NCBI GenBank assembly: GCA_035353235.1
Contig: DAOPZG010000045.1
Location: forward strand, 1-17,669
Direction: 5' to 3'
Origin: CAXXOK01 sp035353235
Lineage (GTDB): Bacteria; Bacillota; Clostridia; Christensenellales; Aristaeellaceae
Length of the DNA stretch: 17,669 nucleotides
The notes beneath the pieces were generated by a model. It was given only the letters and a program-made list of their open reading frames with translations, was not told where the DNA came from and searched no databases. Position numbers and translations under genes: made by a program. Of the stretch, positions 6,677 through 14,912 are shown piece after piece. Each line of letters starts with the position of its first letter. The stretch's first letter is position 1.

Positions 6677-8449
6677 ATGAACAGCAACCGCACAAGATAC
6701 GCAAGCACCCCGACCTATGGGATGCAAAAGCGTAATTTCGCTAAAAAGCAAGCCGCTGCCCAGCCGAATCCCACGCCCGACTTTACGCAGCAACCCGCGC
6801 TGGAGGAGAATCCCCCCATCGCGGCAATTCCCGCTCAAAATCCGTTTTCGGCTGCACCGAATGCGTATTCCGGTATGCCTGTACCTCCGGTAAACGGGAA
6901 TTCGCAGGTTTTTCAGCCCTCCGCGCCCCTTACTCCCATGATGTCACCCACCGTATCCCCCGCTTTCAACGCAGGGGCTCCCGTTTCCTCCTACCCCGGT
7001 TTCCCTCCCATGCCCACATCCCCCCAGTCGTCTGCCTTCAGGCCGCTGGGCAATTCGATGCCTTCCGGGCAGAATGGTGCGTTGGACCCACGTTCGCAGG
7101 GTTTCGTGCCGCCTGCTTATCCCGCGGGTTCCGCTCCCCAGGGCATGTATAATAGTGCCAATCCGGCCAGTTGCGCGGTTCCGCCTGCCGTTTCCGTGCC
7201 CTCGGGGCTCTATCAGGCTCCGGGCGCATATCCCGGCGCGGTTCCTCCCGGTTATTCCCCCTACGCGGCAAACGGGATGCCCGCTTACGGCAATAGCATG
7301 CCTCCGATGATGAACGGAGGCTCCATGATGCCGCCCACGGGAAACGGCGGGGGCGGTTCTTTCACCAATCCGCCTTATCAGGGCGGCTTCGGCAGCTCTC
7401 CCGCCTCGCCGACACCACGGCCCCCATTCGATCTGGATAAACTGCTTAAGCTTCTGATGTACGGCGCATTGCCGGTGCTTTTTATTCCGTGTGTATTCGT
7501 AACTCATACCTTTGACTTTCTACGCTACCTGTTTATCATCCTCTCCGTCATCACGTTAAGCGTCGTATGGTATCGCCAATCGTTCTCTTCCGGCGTGCGC
7601 ACAACGCTGTCGGTCGTTTATCTAGCACTTTGCATCATCGTGATTGCTTTTCTGGTAGGCGGCACAAAAGCAGACCTTACGCAACCCTCGTCCGATCAGC
7701 GTTCACAGGCCGCAGCGCAGGCTTCGTCGGAACCGGCGGACACCGTGACCCCCGAACCGGAGGCTCAGGAAACGCCCCCGCCGGAGGTGGATGAAGGCGA
7801 AAGCGAGTCGGAGGCACGGCTGAGTACCTTTATGGATTACTGGTCCTCCAATAATTTCGAACAGATGGCCAATCTGGTATTGCCCAGCTGGGCTGCAAAG
7901 CAGAGCGACCCTGCCTCCGCACTGTTTACCATCATCAGTAACCGCACACCGCAGAAATATACCATCGAGGGGATTGCGGGCGTTCCGGGGGATTCGTCCC
8001 GTACCATCACCATGAGCGCTTACATTGATAAGAACAACGGCAAAGACCCTGTGCGTTATCGTTTCATGATCCTGATGGTGAACGAGCAGAACGAGTGGTA
8101 TGTGGACCCCAACTCGCTTGCAACTAACGAAACCGTCGACGCAACCGCTACCCCGGAACCCGGAAAAGCAACTGTGGCGCAGTCTCTGGCTCCACGTATG
8201 ACAGTAACGCCGGTACCCGCGGCGGATACCAAGCTGTACTATAATGCCAATGGCGGTAAGTATTATCATCTGGACCCGAATTGTTCGGCGGTCAACTCCA
8301 AATACCTGCCAATGGCATCCTTTTTATACAGCGACTTGGGGAATCCGCCCTATAACTCGCTGCAGCCCTGCCTCAAGTGCGGTGCCCCGACCCAAGCGCT
8401 CAGCGACGTTGAGTCCGGTGCAACCGCAACCCCTCAGCCGGACGAATAA
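6677..8449 (+). CDS. Uncharacterised proline-rich membrane protein with Cys/His C-terminal domain
   Basis: I do not recognise this 590-residue protein. Residues 1-250 are low complexity, rich in Pro, Ala, Asn, Gly, Ser and Met, and probably disordered. Three hydrophobic segments follow at about 261-281, 285-305 and 311-330. Next comes an acidic Glu/Pro linker (about 345-375), then a globular stretch (about 378-480, LSTFMDYWSSNNFEQMANLV) that may be an NTF2- or DUF4878-like fold, though this is a guess. After a Thr/Pro linker the C-terminus has a compact motif at 519-571: YYNANGGKYYH, then PNC, then QPCLKCGAP, giving one His and three Cys that could bind a metal. I recall similar domains ending secreted or membrane proteins in Clostridia. 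The ATG has AGGAGA six bases upstream. The gene has its own promoter and terminator, so it stands alone. Confidence 0.85.
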   Translation: MNSNRTRYASTPTYGMQKRNFAKKQAAAQPNPTPDFTQQPALEENPPIAAIPAQNPFSAAPNAYSGMPVPPVNGNSQVFQPSAPLTPMMSPTVSPAFNAGAPVSSYPGFPPMPTSPQSSAFRPLGNSMPSGQNGALDPRSQGFVPPAYPAGSAPQGMYNSANPASCAVPPAVSVPSGLYQAPGAYPGAVPPGYSPYAANGMPAYGNSMPPMMNGGSMMPPTGNGGGGSFTNPPYQGGFGSSPASPTPRPPFDLDKLLKLLMYGALPVLFIPCVFVTHTFDFLRYLFIILSVITLSVVWYRQSFSSGVRTTLSVVYLALCIIVIAFLVGGTKADLTQPSSDQRSQAAAQASSEPADTVTPEPEAQETPPPEVDEGESESEARLSTFMDYWSSNNFEQMANLVLPSWAAKQSDPASALFTIISNRTPQKYTIEGIAGVPGDSSRTITMSAYIDKNNGKDPVRYRFMILMVNEQNEWYVDPNSLATNETVDATATPEPGKATVAQSLAPRMTVTPVPAADTKLYYNANGGKYYHLDPNCSAVNSKYLPMASFLYSDLGNPPYNSLQPCLKCGAPTQALSDVESGATATPQPDE

Positions 8450-8465
8450 GAATGATACTGTCGGA

Positions 8466-8509
8466 AACCCCGTTCATCCAGACGGAATGTCTGGCGAACG
8501 GGGTTTTTT
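8466..8509 (+). terminator. Strong intrinsic terminator
   Basis: AACCCCGTTC (8466-8475) pairs with GAACGGGGTT (8496-8505), with a second inner stem CCAGAC/GTCTGG (8478-8483 and 8489-8494) around GGAAT, and a run of six T follows the GGGG. It ends the 590-residue gene. It sits between convergent genes, so it may also slow minus-strand transcripts, but the T-tract on that side is only three bases. Confidence 0.92.
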
Positions 8510-9624
8510 CATATCTTGATTTCGTACTGGCGATAGACGCGGTATCGTTTCGCTCCTGTACGTTCTGTTGCCAGAATGCTGGCAAGATTGGTTTCATCAA
8601 TGGTTGACGCTTCGATCTCTTCGATCCCAAGGGTTTGCGCCTTCGCATAGGCAGCCAGCGTCATGGCCACGTTTACAGCCTTGTTCTGATAATCCGGCGT
8701 TACGAACATCATGCTGCACCGCACGCCGCGTACCTTTCCAAAGGCCAGTCTTAGCCACCCCAGCGGGAACATGCGTCCGTCGGTCCCGCGCAGCAATCGG
8801 TTGTAATCCGGCAAACAGACCAGGATGCCAACCGGGCGCTCCTCCGCGTAAGCCATTACGATCAGGTCTGTTTTGGTATACTGGCAAAGCGTTCGCATTT
8901 CGTCGCGTATGTCTTCCGGCGTCGGCGGTGTTAATTCCCAATCGTCCGGGAAAGCCTCGTCTACAACCCGAGCCACCTCTGCAGACAGCCGTTCCACATT
9001 TTCGGGCCGCAGGTTTGCGTGTTCCACCCGGAAGTGAAACCGTTTCTGTGCCATCTCGCTTAAAGCCTGATAATCTTTTGCAGGAAACTCCTTCAGGTTC
9101 AGGTGGTACGCATAATGATCGCGATGTTTGTAAAAACCATAAGCCAGAAAAAAATCGTTGTAATACCGTGGATTATAGGGGTTAAACAGCATCGGCGGGC
9201 CATCGAAGCCTTCCAGCAGCAATCCTTTGCTGAAATCGTCAAAACCGGCGTTGTTCGGGCCGACAACACGCGTCACGCCGAGGTTTTTTAAAAAGTGCAT
9301 CGCTGCGTCCAGCACTGCCCGCGCATATTCCAGATCATTCTCGCTCTCAAACAGGCTGATATAACCGCGTTTCTCGCCCAGTCGCTCGTTCAGGCGCGTA
9401 TCAATCCCCGCCAGCACACGCGCCACAGGACGGTCGTCGTCGTAGGCCATCAGGAACGTGTGCTCATCCTTTAAAAGCGGATTGCTTTCTCCGAGCAGCA
9501 TACCGCGCTGCATACTATACATCGGCGGTACCCAGTTCGGATCCTTACGATAGATTCGCTGTGGAAGGTCCAGAAAATCACGAAGCCCCGTTTTGGTTTT
9601 CTCGAGCGTTTCCACACGGATCAT
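8509..9624 (-). CDS. GNAT-like N-acetyltransferase family protein
   Basis: This 371-residue protein resembles the YghO-like family of large GNAT-related proteins. It has an N-terminal GNAT-like half (IYRKDPNWVPP, residues 24-34; GYISLFESENDLEYA from 88; GPNNAGFDDFSKG in the middle) and a C-terminal half with LIVMAYAEERPVGILVCLPD and a final segment containing NVAMTLAAYAKAQ and IDETNLAS, which looks like an acyl-CoA-binding region. The substrate is unknown. The frame is open to an upstream start at 9660, but the ATG at 9624 is chosen because GGGGGAG lies five bases before it and the family begins near MIRVETLEKTK. It lies 39 bases after engB and is probably the last gene of the lon-engB transcript. 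Its stop codon overlaps the end of the facing terminator. Confidence 0.8.
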   Translation of the reverse strand: MIRVETLEKTKTGLRDFLDLPQRIYRKDPNWVPPMYSMQRGMLLGESNPLLKDEHTFLMAYDDDRPVARVLAGIDTRLNERLGEKRGYISLFESENDLEYARAVLDAAMHFLKNLGVTRVVGPNNAGFDDFSKGLLLEGFDGPPMLFNPYNPRYYNDFFLAYGFYKHRDHYAYHLNLKEFPAKDYQALSEMAQKRFHFRVEHANLRPENVERLSAEVARVVDEAFPDDWELTPPTPEDIRDEMRTLCQYTKTDLIVMAYAEERPVGILVCLPDYNRLLRGTDGRMFPLGWLRLAFGKVRGVRCSMMFVTPDYQNKAVNVAMTLAAYAKAQTLGIEEIEASTIDETNLASILATERTGAKRYRVYRQYEIKI

Positions 9625-9663
9625 GCGGACTCCCCCTTCGGTTACGCTTGTGCGACCCAATCT

Positions 9664-10284
9664 TTACTTGATTGTATCACAATCCGTGTCTCCGCTCAAT
9701 GCCAGCGGCAGAATCGAGCCGATTTTTGCCAGCAGGGCGTCGCGGCCTTCGCCGGTCTCCGCCGAAAAGGGAATAACCTCCCACGGCTGCACCAGCATCG
9801 CTCGGCAGATCGGCGCAAGTTGCTTGCTCCGTGCTCCACGGGAGATTTTATCCGCTTTCGTGGCAATCACCGTATAGGGGATGCCCATTTGTCGAAGATA
9901 CGCGCCCATCGTCTCGTCGTCCGCCGTCGGGTCATGCCGGATATCCACCAGCTGCAGCACGTGTGTAAGCAGTGTGCTGTGCTGAAAGTATCCGTCCATC
10001 ATTTCCCCCCAGCGCTTCTTTTCCGCCTTGTCCACTTTAGCGAAGCCATAGCCCGGCAGGTCCACAAGGTGAAATGCCCCATTAATCAGAAAGACGTTAA
10101 TCAGCCTTGTTTTTCCGGGGGTAGCGCTGGTTTTGCACAGCTTTTTTCGGTTGCACAGCTTGTTGATCAGCGAACTTTTCCCCACGTTGCTTTTACCCAC
10201 AACCGCCAGCTGCGGCAGCAAAATCGGCCCACCTTCTGTATAGCTGGGCTGGCTGGTTACAAATTCCGCACTGGTAATCTCCAT
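9664..10284 (-). CDS. engB: Ribosome biogenesis GTPase EngB (YsxC)
   Basis: A 206-residue TRAFAC-class GTPase needed for late assembly of the large (50S) ribosomal subunit. All G motifs are visible: G1 GKSNVGKSS (30-38), G2 TPGKT (55-59), G3 DLPGYG (75-80), G4 TKAD (142-145) and G5 SAETG (174-178). The opening residues MEITSAEFVTS and the overall length are typical. The ATG begins two bases after the lon stop codon, so it is translated from the lon transcript, probably by coupling. Placement of engB directly after lon is conserved in many Bacillota, which makes the assignment firm. Confidence 0.97.
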   Translation of the reverse strand: MEITSAEFVTSQPSYTEGGPILLPQLAVVGKSNVGKSSLINKLCNRKKLCKTSATPGKTRLINVFLINGAFHLVDLPGYGFAKVDKAEKKRWGEMMDGYFQHSTLLTHVLQLVDIRHDPTADDETMGAYLRQMGIPYTVIATKADKISRGARSKQLAPICRAMLVQPWEVIPFSAETGEGRDALLAKIGSILPLALSGDTDCDTIK

Positions 10285-10286
10285 AA

Positions 10287-12680
10287 TTATGCTCCCTGAC
10301 AGGCTGTCGGCGCAGGAGCCGTAACAGCCGGAAAGATCATGCTTCCCGCCGGTAGAGGCGCTGTCAGTGCACGGGTCAGCACTTCGTCCGTCTGTTCCAC
10401 CGGAATCACCTCAAGCTTTGTCAGCACATTCGCCGGAACCTCTTCCAAATCCTTGGTGTTCTCCTTGGGGTACAGCACAAGCGACAACCCGGCGCGATAA
10501 GCTGCCAGCAACTTTTCCTTCAGGCCGCCAATGGGAAGCACACGCCCGCGAAGCGTGATTTCACCCGTCATCGCAACATCCTGCCGAACAGGGATACCGG
10601 TCAGGGCGCTGACCAGCGCCGTCGTAATGGCCACACCCGCCGAAGGCCCATCCTTGGGTACGGCTCCTTCCGGCACGTGAATATGGATATCGTGCTGTTT
10701 ATAATATTCCGCAGGAATCCCCCACGCATCACTGTGTTCGCGTACCCAGGAAAGCGCGGCACGCGCGCTTTCCTGCATGACGTCGCCCAGCTTGCCGGTC
10801 AGCTGTAAGTTCCCCGTTCCCTGCATAATCGCGCATTCAACAGCCAACGTTTCTCCGCCGACGGATGTAACCGCCAGACCGTTCACAACGCCCACAAGGC
10901 TTTTCTTTTCAATCGGGTCGCGCAGGTATTGAACCGAGCCCAGATAATCCTTCACTTTGGTTGGGGTAACGGAAACCCGCTTGGCATCGGTGGACAGCAT
11001 TTCTACCGCTGCCTTGCGTACCACCCGGGCCAGTGTGCGTTCCAACGTTCGCACGCCCGCCTCCCGTGTATATCCTTCGATGATCTCCGCCATCACTTTT
11101 TCGCCTATGGCTACACTGCCCGCTGGCAGACCATGAGCTTTCACCTGTTTGGGGAGCAGATGTTTCTGCCCGATCTTCTGCTTTTCCAGGTCAGTATAGC
11201 TGGGTACCTCAATAATTTCCAGCCGATCCAACAGAGCGGGCGGAATCGTATCCAGCGTATTCGCGGTTGTGATGAACATGACATGGCTTAAATCGAAAGG
11301 CAGCTCCATGTAATGGTCACGGAAAGCGAAATTTTGCTCCGCATCCAGCACTTCCAACAGTGCCGAAGCCGGGTCGCCTCGAAAATCGCTGCTCATCTTG
11401 TCGATTTCGTCAAACAGAAATACGGGATTCATGGCTCCAGCGCGCTTCATTCCTTCGATAATGCGCCCTGGGATGGCGCCTACATAGGTGCGCCGATGGC
11501 CGCGGATTTCCGCCTCGTCACGCACGCCGCCCAGCGACATTTGTACAAACTTCCGGCCAACCGCTTCGGCAATCGCGCGCACCACGCTGGTTTTACCGAC
11601 GCCCGGAGGGCCGACAAAACACAGGATCGGCCCTTTCATATCCTGTTTGATACGCAGGACAGCAAGATATTCGACGATTCGTTCCTTCACTTTATCCAGA
11701 CCGTAATGATCCCGATCCAGAATACGACGCGCATGTTTCAGGTCCAGATGATCTTCGGTCATTTTTCCCCACGGCAGATCGAGAATCCATTCCACATAGG
11801 TCTGGCTCACAGCGATTTCCGGCGTGCCCGGCGCCATACGGGAGATACGGTCCAGCTCGCGCTCCGCTTTCTGGCGGGCTTCGTCATTCAGCGGCGTGGC
11901 TGCCAGCTTTTCGCGCAATTCCTCCACGTCGTTCTGTTCCTTATCACCCAGTTCTGTCTGGATCGCTTTGATCTGTTCGCGCAGGTAATAATCCTTCTGG
12001 TTTTTCTCAATCTGTTGTTTTACTCGCGCCTGCACGTTCTTTTCCAGTTCCGCCAGCCGCGTTTCCCGCACAAGAATCCCGCAAAGGGTTTCCAGGCGTT
12101 CCTTCACATCCAGTTTTTCCAGAATCGTCTGCCGGTCCTCCATCTGGATCAGCACGTTCGCCGCGATCGTATCGGCCAGCAGATCAGGTTTTTCTATTGC
12201 CGTTACGGAACGCAAGGTTTCCGGCGAGGAGCGCATGCTGGATTTGCTGTATTCAGTAAAGAAGTCATGCGTCGTCCGAACCAGTGCCTTCATCTCGTCG
12301 GAAATTCTGGAGGACGTGCCCTTCACGGGATGCACGTCCGCCAGCATAAACGGATCCTCCTGGGTGATCGCTTCCAGCGTGGCACGGCGTTCGCCTTCCA
12401 CCAGAACACGGATGTTGTCACCCGGAAGGTTCAGTACCTGCTTCACCTGTGCGATCGTACCAACTTTATAAAGGTCCTTTGCCGCAGGGTCCTCCACCTC
12501 GGTATCCTTCTGCGCGACCAGAAATATCTTCTGGTCATCCATCATTGCCTTTTCCAGTGCGGCAATGCTCTTGGCACGGCCGACATCAAAATGCAGCACC
12601 ATATGCGGAAAGACCATCATGCCTCGCAGCGGTAATACCGGGATGCGGGTCAGAGTCGTTTTTCGCGTAGCGGTTGCCAT
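10287..12680 (-). CDS. lon: ATP-dependent protease Lon
   Basis: A 797-residue cytosolic AAA+ serine protease that degrades misfolded proteins and selected regulators. The N-terminal substrate-binding LON domain begins RIPVLPLRGMMVFPHMV. A coiled coil and YYLREQ linker lead to the AAA+ module, with Walker A GPPGVGKTS (about 356-364) and Walker B FLFDEIDK. The C-terminal protease has the catalytic dyad Ser680 in DGPSAG and Lys723 in GGLKEKL, spaced 43 residues apart as in E. coli. The frame continues six codons upstream to 12698, but the ATG at 12680 has AAGGAGG six bases before it. The gene has its own promoter with a perfect inverted repeat at the predicted start of transcription, so its expression is probably regulated apart from clpP-clpX. 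The last residues (after PLPAGSM) form a short non-conserved tail. Confidence 0.98.
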   Translation of the reverse strand: MATATRKTTLTRIPVLPLRGMMVFPHMVLHFDVGRAKSIAALEKAMMDDQKIFLVAQKDTEVEDPAAKDLYKVGTIAQVKQVLNLPGDNIRVLVEGERRATLEAITQEDPFMLADVHPVKGTSSRISDEMKALVRTTHDFFTEYSKSSMRSSPETLRSVTAIEKPDLLADTIAANVLIQMEDRQTILEKLDVKERLETLCGILVRETRLAELEKNVQARVKQQIEKNQKDYYLREQIKAIQTELGDKEQNDVEELREKLAATPLNDEARQKAERELDRISRMAPGTPEIAVSQTYVEWILDLPWGKMTEDHLDLKHARRILDRDHYGLDKVKERIVEYLAVLRIKQDMKGPILCFVGPPGVGKTSVVRAIAEAVGRKFVQMSLGGVRDEAEIRGHRRTYVGAIPGRIIEGMKRAGAMNPVFLFDEIDKMSSDFRGDPASALLEVLDAEQNFAFRDHYMELPFDLSHVMFITTANTLDTIPPALLDRLEIIEVPSYTDLEKQKIGQKHLLPKQVKAHGLPAGSVAIGEKVMAEIIEGYTREAGVRTLERTLARVVRKAAVEMLSTDAKRVSVTPTKVKDYLGSVQYLRDPIEKKSLVGVVNGLAVTSVGGETLAVECAIMQGTGNLQLTGKLGDVMQESARAALSWVREHSDAWGIPAEYYKQHDIHIHVPEGAVPKDGPSAGVAITTALVSALTGIPVRQDVAMTGEITLRGRVLPIGGLKEKLLAAYRAGLSLVLYPKENTKDLEEVPANVLTKLEVIPVEQTDEVLTRALTAPLPAGSMIFPAVTAPAPTACQGA

Positions 12681-12693
12681 CTTTCTCCTCCTT

Positions 12694-12718
12694 GGCAAAC
12701 CAAAGGATTCGGTTTGCC
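12694..12718. promoter_or_regulatory. Inverted repeat at the lon transcription start (candidate operator or 5' hairpin)
   Basis: GGCAAACC (12694-12701) and GGTTTGCC (12711-12718) are exact reverse complements around a 9-base spacer. On the minus strand the repeat begins at about +1 of the predicted promoter and ends three bases before the GGAGG of lon. The arm-9-arm geometry recalls the CIRCE element of HrcA, but the sequence does not match CIRCE (TTAGCACTC), CtsR or HAIR sites. In RNA it would form an 8-bp stem beside the ribosome binding site. DNA operator and mRNA structure are both possible. Confidence 0.6.
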
Positions 12719-12724
12719 CTGTTT

Positions 12725-12753
12725 ATCGTATCGCTTTACGGCTGTAAAATCAA
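12725..12753 (-). promoter_or_regulatory. Predicted sigma-A promoter of lon-engB
   Basis: On the minus strand, -35 TTGATT (12753-12748) and -10 TACGAT (12730-12725) are separated by 17 bases; each box matches four of six consensus positions. Transcription would begin near 12718, at the edge of the inverted repeat. Confidence 0.6.
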
Positions 12754-12802
12754 GCGTGCTTCGCCACCGGGAGTGATTACCGCACGCTGCCGTAAGTTTC
12801 AA

Positions 12803-12832
12803 ACACGCCGCACCCTGTCAGATGCGGCGTGT
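12803..12832 (-). terminator. Hairpin after clpX, probable terminator
   Basis: ACACGCCGCA (12803-12812) pairs perfectly with TGCGGCGTGT (12823-12832) around a 10-base loop, six bases past the clpX stop codon. On the minus strand the stem runs into only TTTG, a poor U-tract, so termination may be partial or the hairpin may protect the clpX mRNA 3' end. It separates clpP-clpX from the lon promoter. Confidence 0.65.
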
Positions 12833-12838
12833 ACGGGA

Positions 12839-14143
12839 TCAGCCCGCGTTGTTCTGTTGCGGTTTCAGGGTTTGTGCGCGGGATGTACGCGGCTTGCGCA
12901 CGGGCGCTTCCCCCTTCACCAGAATCGGTGGCTCTTCGCCGTCTACGCATTTACTGGTGATGATACACTGCTTCACGTCGTTACGGCTTGGCAGTTCGAA
13001 CATCGTATCCAGCATCAGCTTCTCGATAATCGCCCGCAGGCCACGCGCGCCGCTTTTTCGCTGGGTTGCCTGTTTTGCAATCTTTTTGAGGGCATCCGGC
13101 TCAAACAGAAGTTCCACCCCGTCCAAATCCATTAAATAAACATACTGGCGGATCAGCGCGTTCTTTGGTTCCGTAAGAATGCGAACCAGTTCGTCCTCGC
13201 TGAGTTGGTCAAGCGTTACCACGATCGGCAGACGCCCCACAAACTCCGGAATCAGGCCGAACTTGATCAAATCCTCCGGCCGCAGCTGGCGGAAGGTTTC
13301 ACCGAGATTTGCCTCGTCCTTGCTCTGCACATCCGCGCCGAATCCCATCGTTTTTTTACCAATGCGCTGTTCCACGATGGATGCGAGGCCGTCAAAGGCT
13401 CCGCCGCAGATAAAGAGGATGTTGGTGGTATCGATCTGGATAAACTCCTGATGCGGGTGCTTGCGACCTCCCTGCGGAGGAACGCTGGCTACCGTGCCTT
13501 CCAGAATTTTCAACAGTGCCTGCTGCACGCCCTCGCCGCTTACATCGCGGGTAATGGAGGGATTCTCGCTTTTACGGGCAATCTTATCAATCTCATCAAT
13601 ATAGATGATGCCGCGCTGCGCCAGTTGAATATCATAATCTGCATTCTGGATCAGGCGAAGCAGGATATTCTCCACATCCTCGCCTACGTAGCCCGCTTCG
13701 GTTAAGCTGGTAGCGTCCGCGATCGCGAAGGGTACCTGCAGAATCTTGGCCAGTGTCTGCGCCAGAAATGTTTTCCCGGAGCCTGTCGGACCCAGCATCA
13801 GGATGTTGCTCTTTTGCAGTTCCACGTCGTTGGGCGTGCTGGGTGTATCAATGCGTTTATAATGGTTATAAACCGCCACGCTCAACGCGCGTTTCGCCAT
13901 TTCCTGCCCGATCACATACTGATCCAGCACATCCTTGATTTCTTTAGGCCGGGGAACGTCAACGGGCGTGATCTCCTCGTTGGCCGCAAAATCATCGTTA
14001 ATAATTTCCTGACAAAGCATAATGCATTCGTCGCAGATATGTACGTTGGGTCCGGCAACCAGCCTGCGCACCTGCTCGCTGGTTTTGCCGCAGAAGCTGC
14101 AGCGCTTCAGTTTTGGAATGCGGGGGGTCATATCGTCCGTCAT
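12839..14143 (-). CDS. clpX: ATP-dependent Clp protease ATP-binding subunit ClpX
   Basis: A 434-residue AAA+ unfoldase that recognises, unfolds and threads substrates into ClpP. The N-terminal zinc-binding domain has C15-x2-C18 and C37-x2-C40 (RCSFCGK, ICDEC). Walker A is GPTGSGKT (about 118-125), the pore loop GYVGEDVEN follows, Walker B is IIYIDEIDK, and sensor 2 lies in KSGARGLRAI. The IGF-type ClpP-docking loop appears as IGKKTMGFGAD, with MGF in the docking position as in many ClpX. The C-terminal tail (GEAPVRKPRTSRAQTLKPQQ) is charged and variable. The ATG has GAGGGTG five bases upstream. It lies 13 bases after the clpP stop, so clpP and clpX form an operon. Confidence 0.98.
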   Translation of the reverse strand: MTDDMTPRIPKLKRCSFCGKTSEQVRRLVAGPNVHICDECIMLCQEIINDDFAANEEITPVDVPRPKEIKDVLDQYVIGQEMAKRALSVAVYNHYKRIDTPSTPNDVELQKSNILMLGPTGSGKTFLAQTLAKILQVPFAIADATSLTEAGYVGEDVENILLRLIQNADYDIQLAQRGIIYIDEIDKIARKSENPSITRDVSGEGVQQALLKILEGTVASVPPQGGRKHPHQEFIQIDTTNILFICGGAFDGLASIVEQRIGKKTMGFGADVQSKDEANLGETFRQLRPEDLIKFGLIPEFVGRLPIVVTLDQLSEDELVRILTEPKNALIRQYVYLMDLDGVELLFEPDALKKIAKQATQRKSGARGLRAIIEKLMLDTMFELPSRNDVKQCIITSKCVDGEEPPILVKGEAPVRKPRTSRAQTLKPQQNNAG

Positions 14144-14156
14144 TGGTTCACCCTCT

Positions 14157-14750
14157 TTACTTGGCGGTTCTGGGCTGGTAGATTTCGTCGATGATGCCGT
14201 ACTTTAACGCTTCTTCGGCGCCCATGAAGTAGTCGCGTTCCACGTCCTTCTCCACTTTGGTAAGCGGCTGCCCCGTCATTTCAGCAATCAGCCGGTTCAT
14301 CTTCTGCTTGGTTTTCAGCAGCCATTCCGCGCGGATCTGCACATCGGTCGCCTGACCGCTCGCGCCGCCCAATGGCTGGTGAATCATCACTTCGCTGTTT
14401 GGCAGAGCAAGCCGTTTCCCTTTTTGCCCCGCCATCAGCAGGAAAGCGCCCATGGAGGCAGCCATACCCACGCATACGGTGCGTACGTTTGGCTTGATAT
14501 AGTTCATGGTGTCAAAAATGGCCATACCGGCCGTTACACTGCCGCCGGGGCTGTTGATGTACAGGGAAATGTCCGCGTCCGGGTTTTCCATTTCCAGAAA
14601 CAACAGCTGCGCAACGACCACATTAGCCGTATCGTCGTCAATTTCTCCGCCCAGAAAAACAATGCGGTCTTTCAGAAGGCGAGAATAAATATCAAAGGAA
14701 CGTTCTCCACGATTGGTTTGTTCGATGACCATTGGGATCAGGCTGCTCAT
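14157..14750 (-). CDS. clpP: ATP-dependent Clp protease proteolytic subunit ClpP
   Basis: A 197-residue serine protease subunit that assembles into a 14-mer barrel fed by ClpX. The catalytic triad is visible: Ser99 in GMAASMGAF, His124 in MIHQPLGG, and Asp173 in ERDYFM. The opening MSSLIPMVIEQTNRGERSFDIYS is typical and includes the short N-terminal loop region processed or ordered in the complex. The ATG has GGGAGTG about eight bases upstream. It follows tig after 162 bases containing a GC-rich hairpin, and no clear promoter is visible, so it may be partly co-transcribed with tig. No CtsR-type tandem heptad repeat is seen upstream. Confidence 0.98.
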   Translation of the reverse strand: MSSLIPMVIEQTNRGERSFDIYSRLLKDRIVFLGGEIDDDTANVVVAQLLFLEMENPDADISLYINSPGGSVTAGMAIFDTMNYIKPNVRTVCVGMAASMGAFLLMAGQKGKRLALPNSEVMIHQPLGGASGQATDVQIRAEWLLKTKQKMNRLIAEMTGQPLTKVEKDVERDYFMGAEEALKYGIIDEIYQPRTAK

Positions 14751-14825
14751 GATTTTTTCACTCCCATCAGTGCGGTTTCGGATTTTGGTACCGTCCGCGT
14801 CGGTTCGTTACAGTCGGGTTGGAAA

Positions 14826-14868
14826 GGCGGCGGACGCAGACGCGTGTTTTCCGCTGCGAACCGCCGCC
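14826..14868 (-). other. GC-rich stem-loop between tig and clpP
   Basis: GGCGGCGG (14826-14833) pairs with CCGCCGCC (14861-14868), and CGCAG (14835-14839) pairs with CTGCG (14853-14857) inside it. On the minus strand only TTT follows, so it is not a canonical intrinsic terminator. It may be a partial terminator, a processing site or a stabiliser setting the tig to clpP ratio. Confidence 0.5.
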
Positions 14869-14912
14869 GGATAGATTGCGTTTGGGCGCAAATGAAGTGC
14901 TTACGGGGATCG

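Noticed and set aside
11313..12635. 440-codon open frame on the plus strand opposite lon
   Set aside because: It is antisense to a complete lon gene and shows His/Phe/Gln-rich composition typical of a shadow frame, with no domain or start signal.
12694..12718. CIRCE (HrcA) element upstream of lon
   Set aside because: The spacer length of nine fits, but the arms GGCAAACC/GGTTTGCC do not match TTAGCACTC/GAGTGCTAA, so it is reported only as an unassigned inverted repeat.
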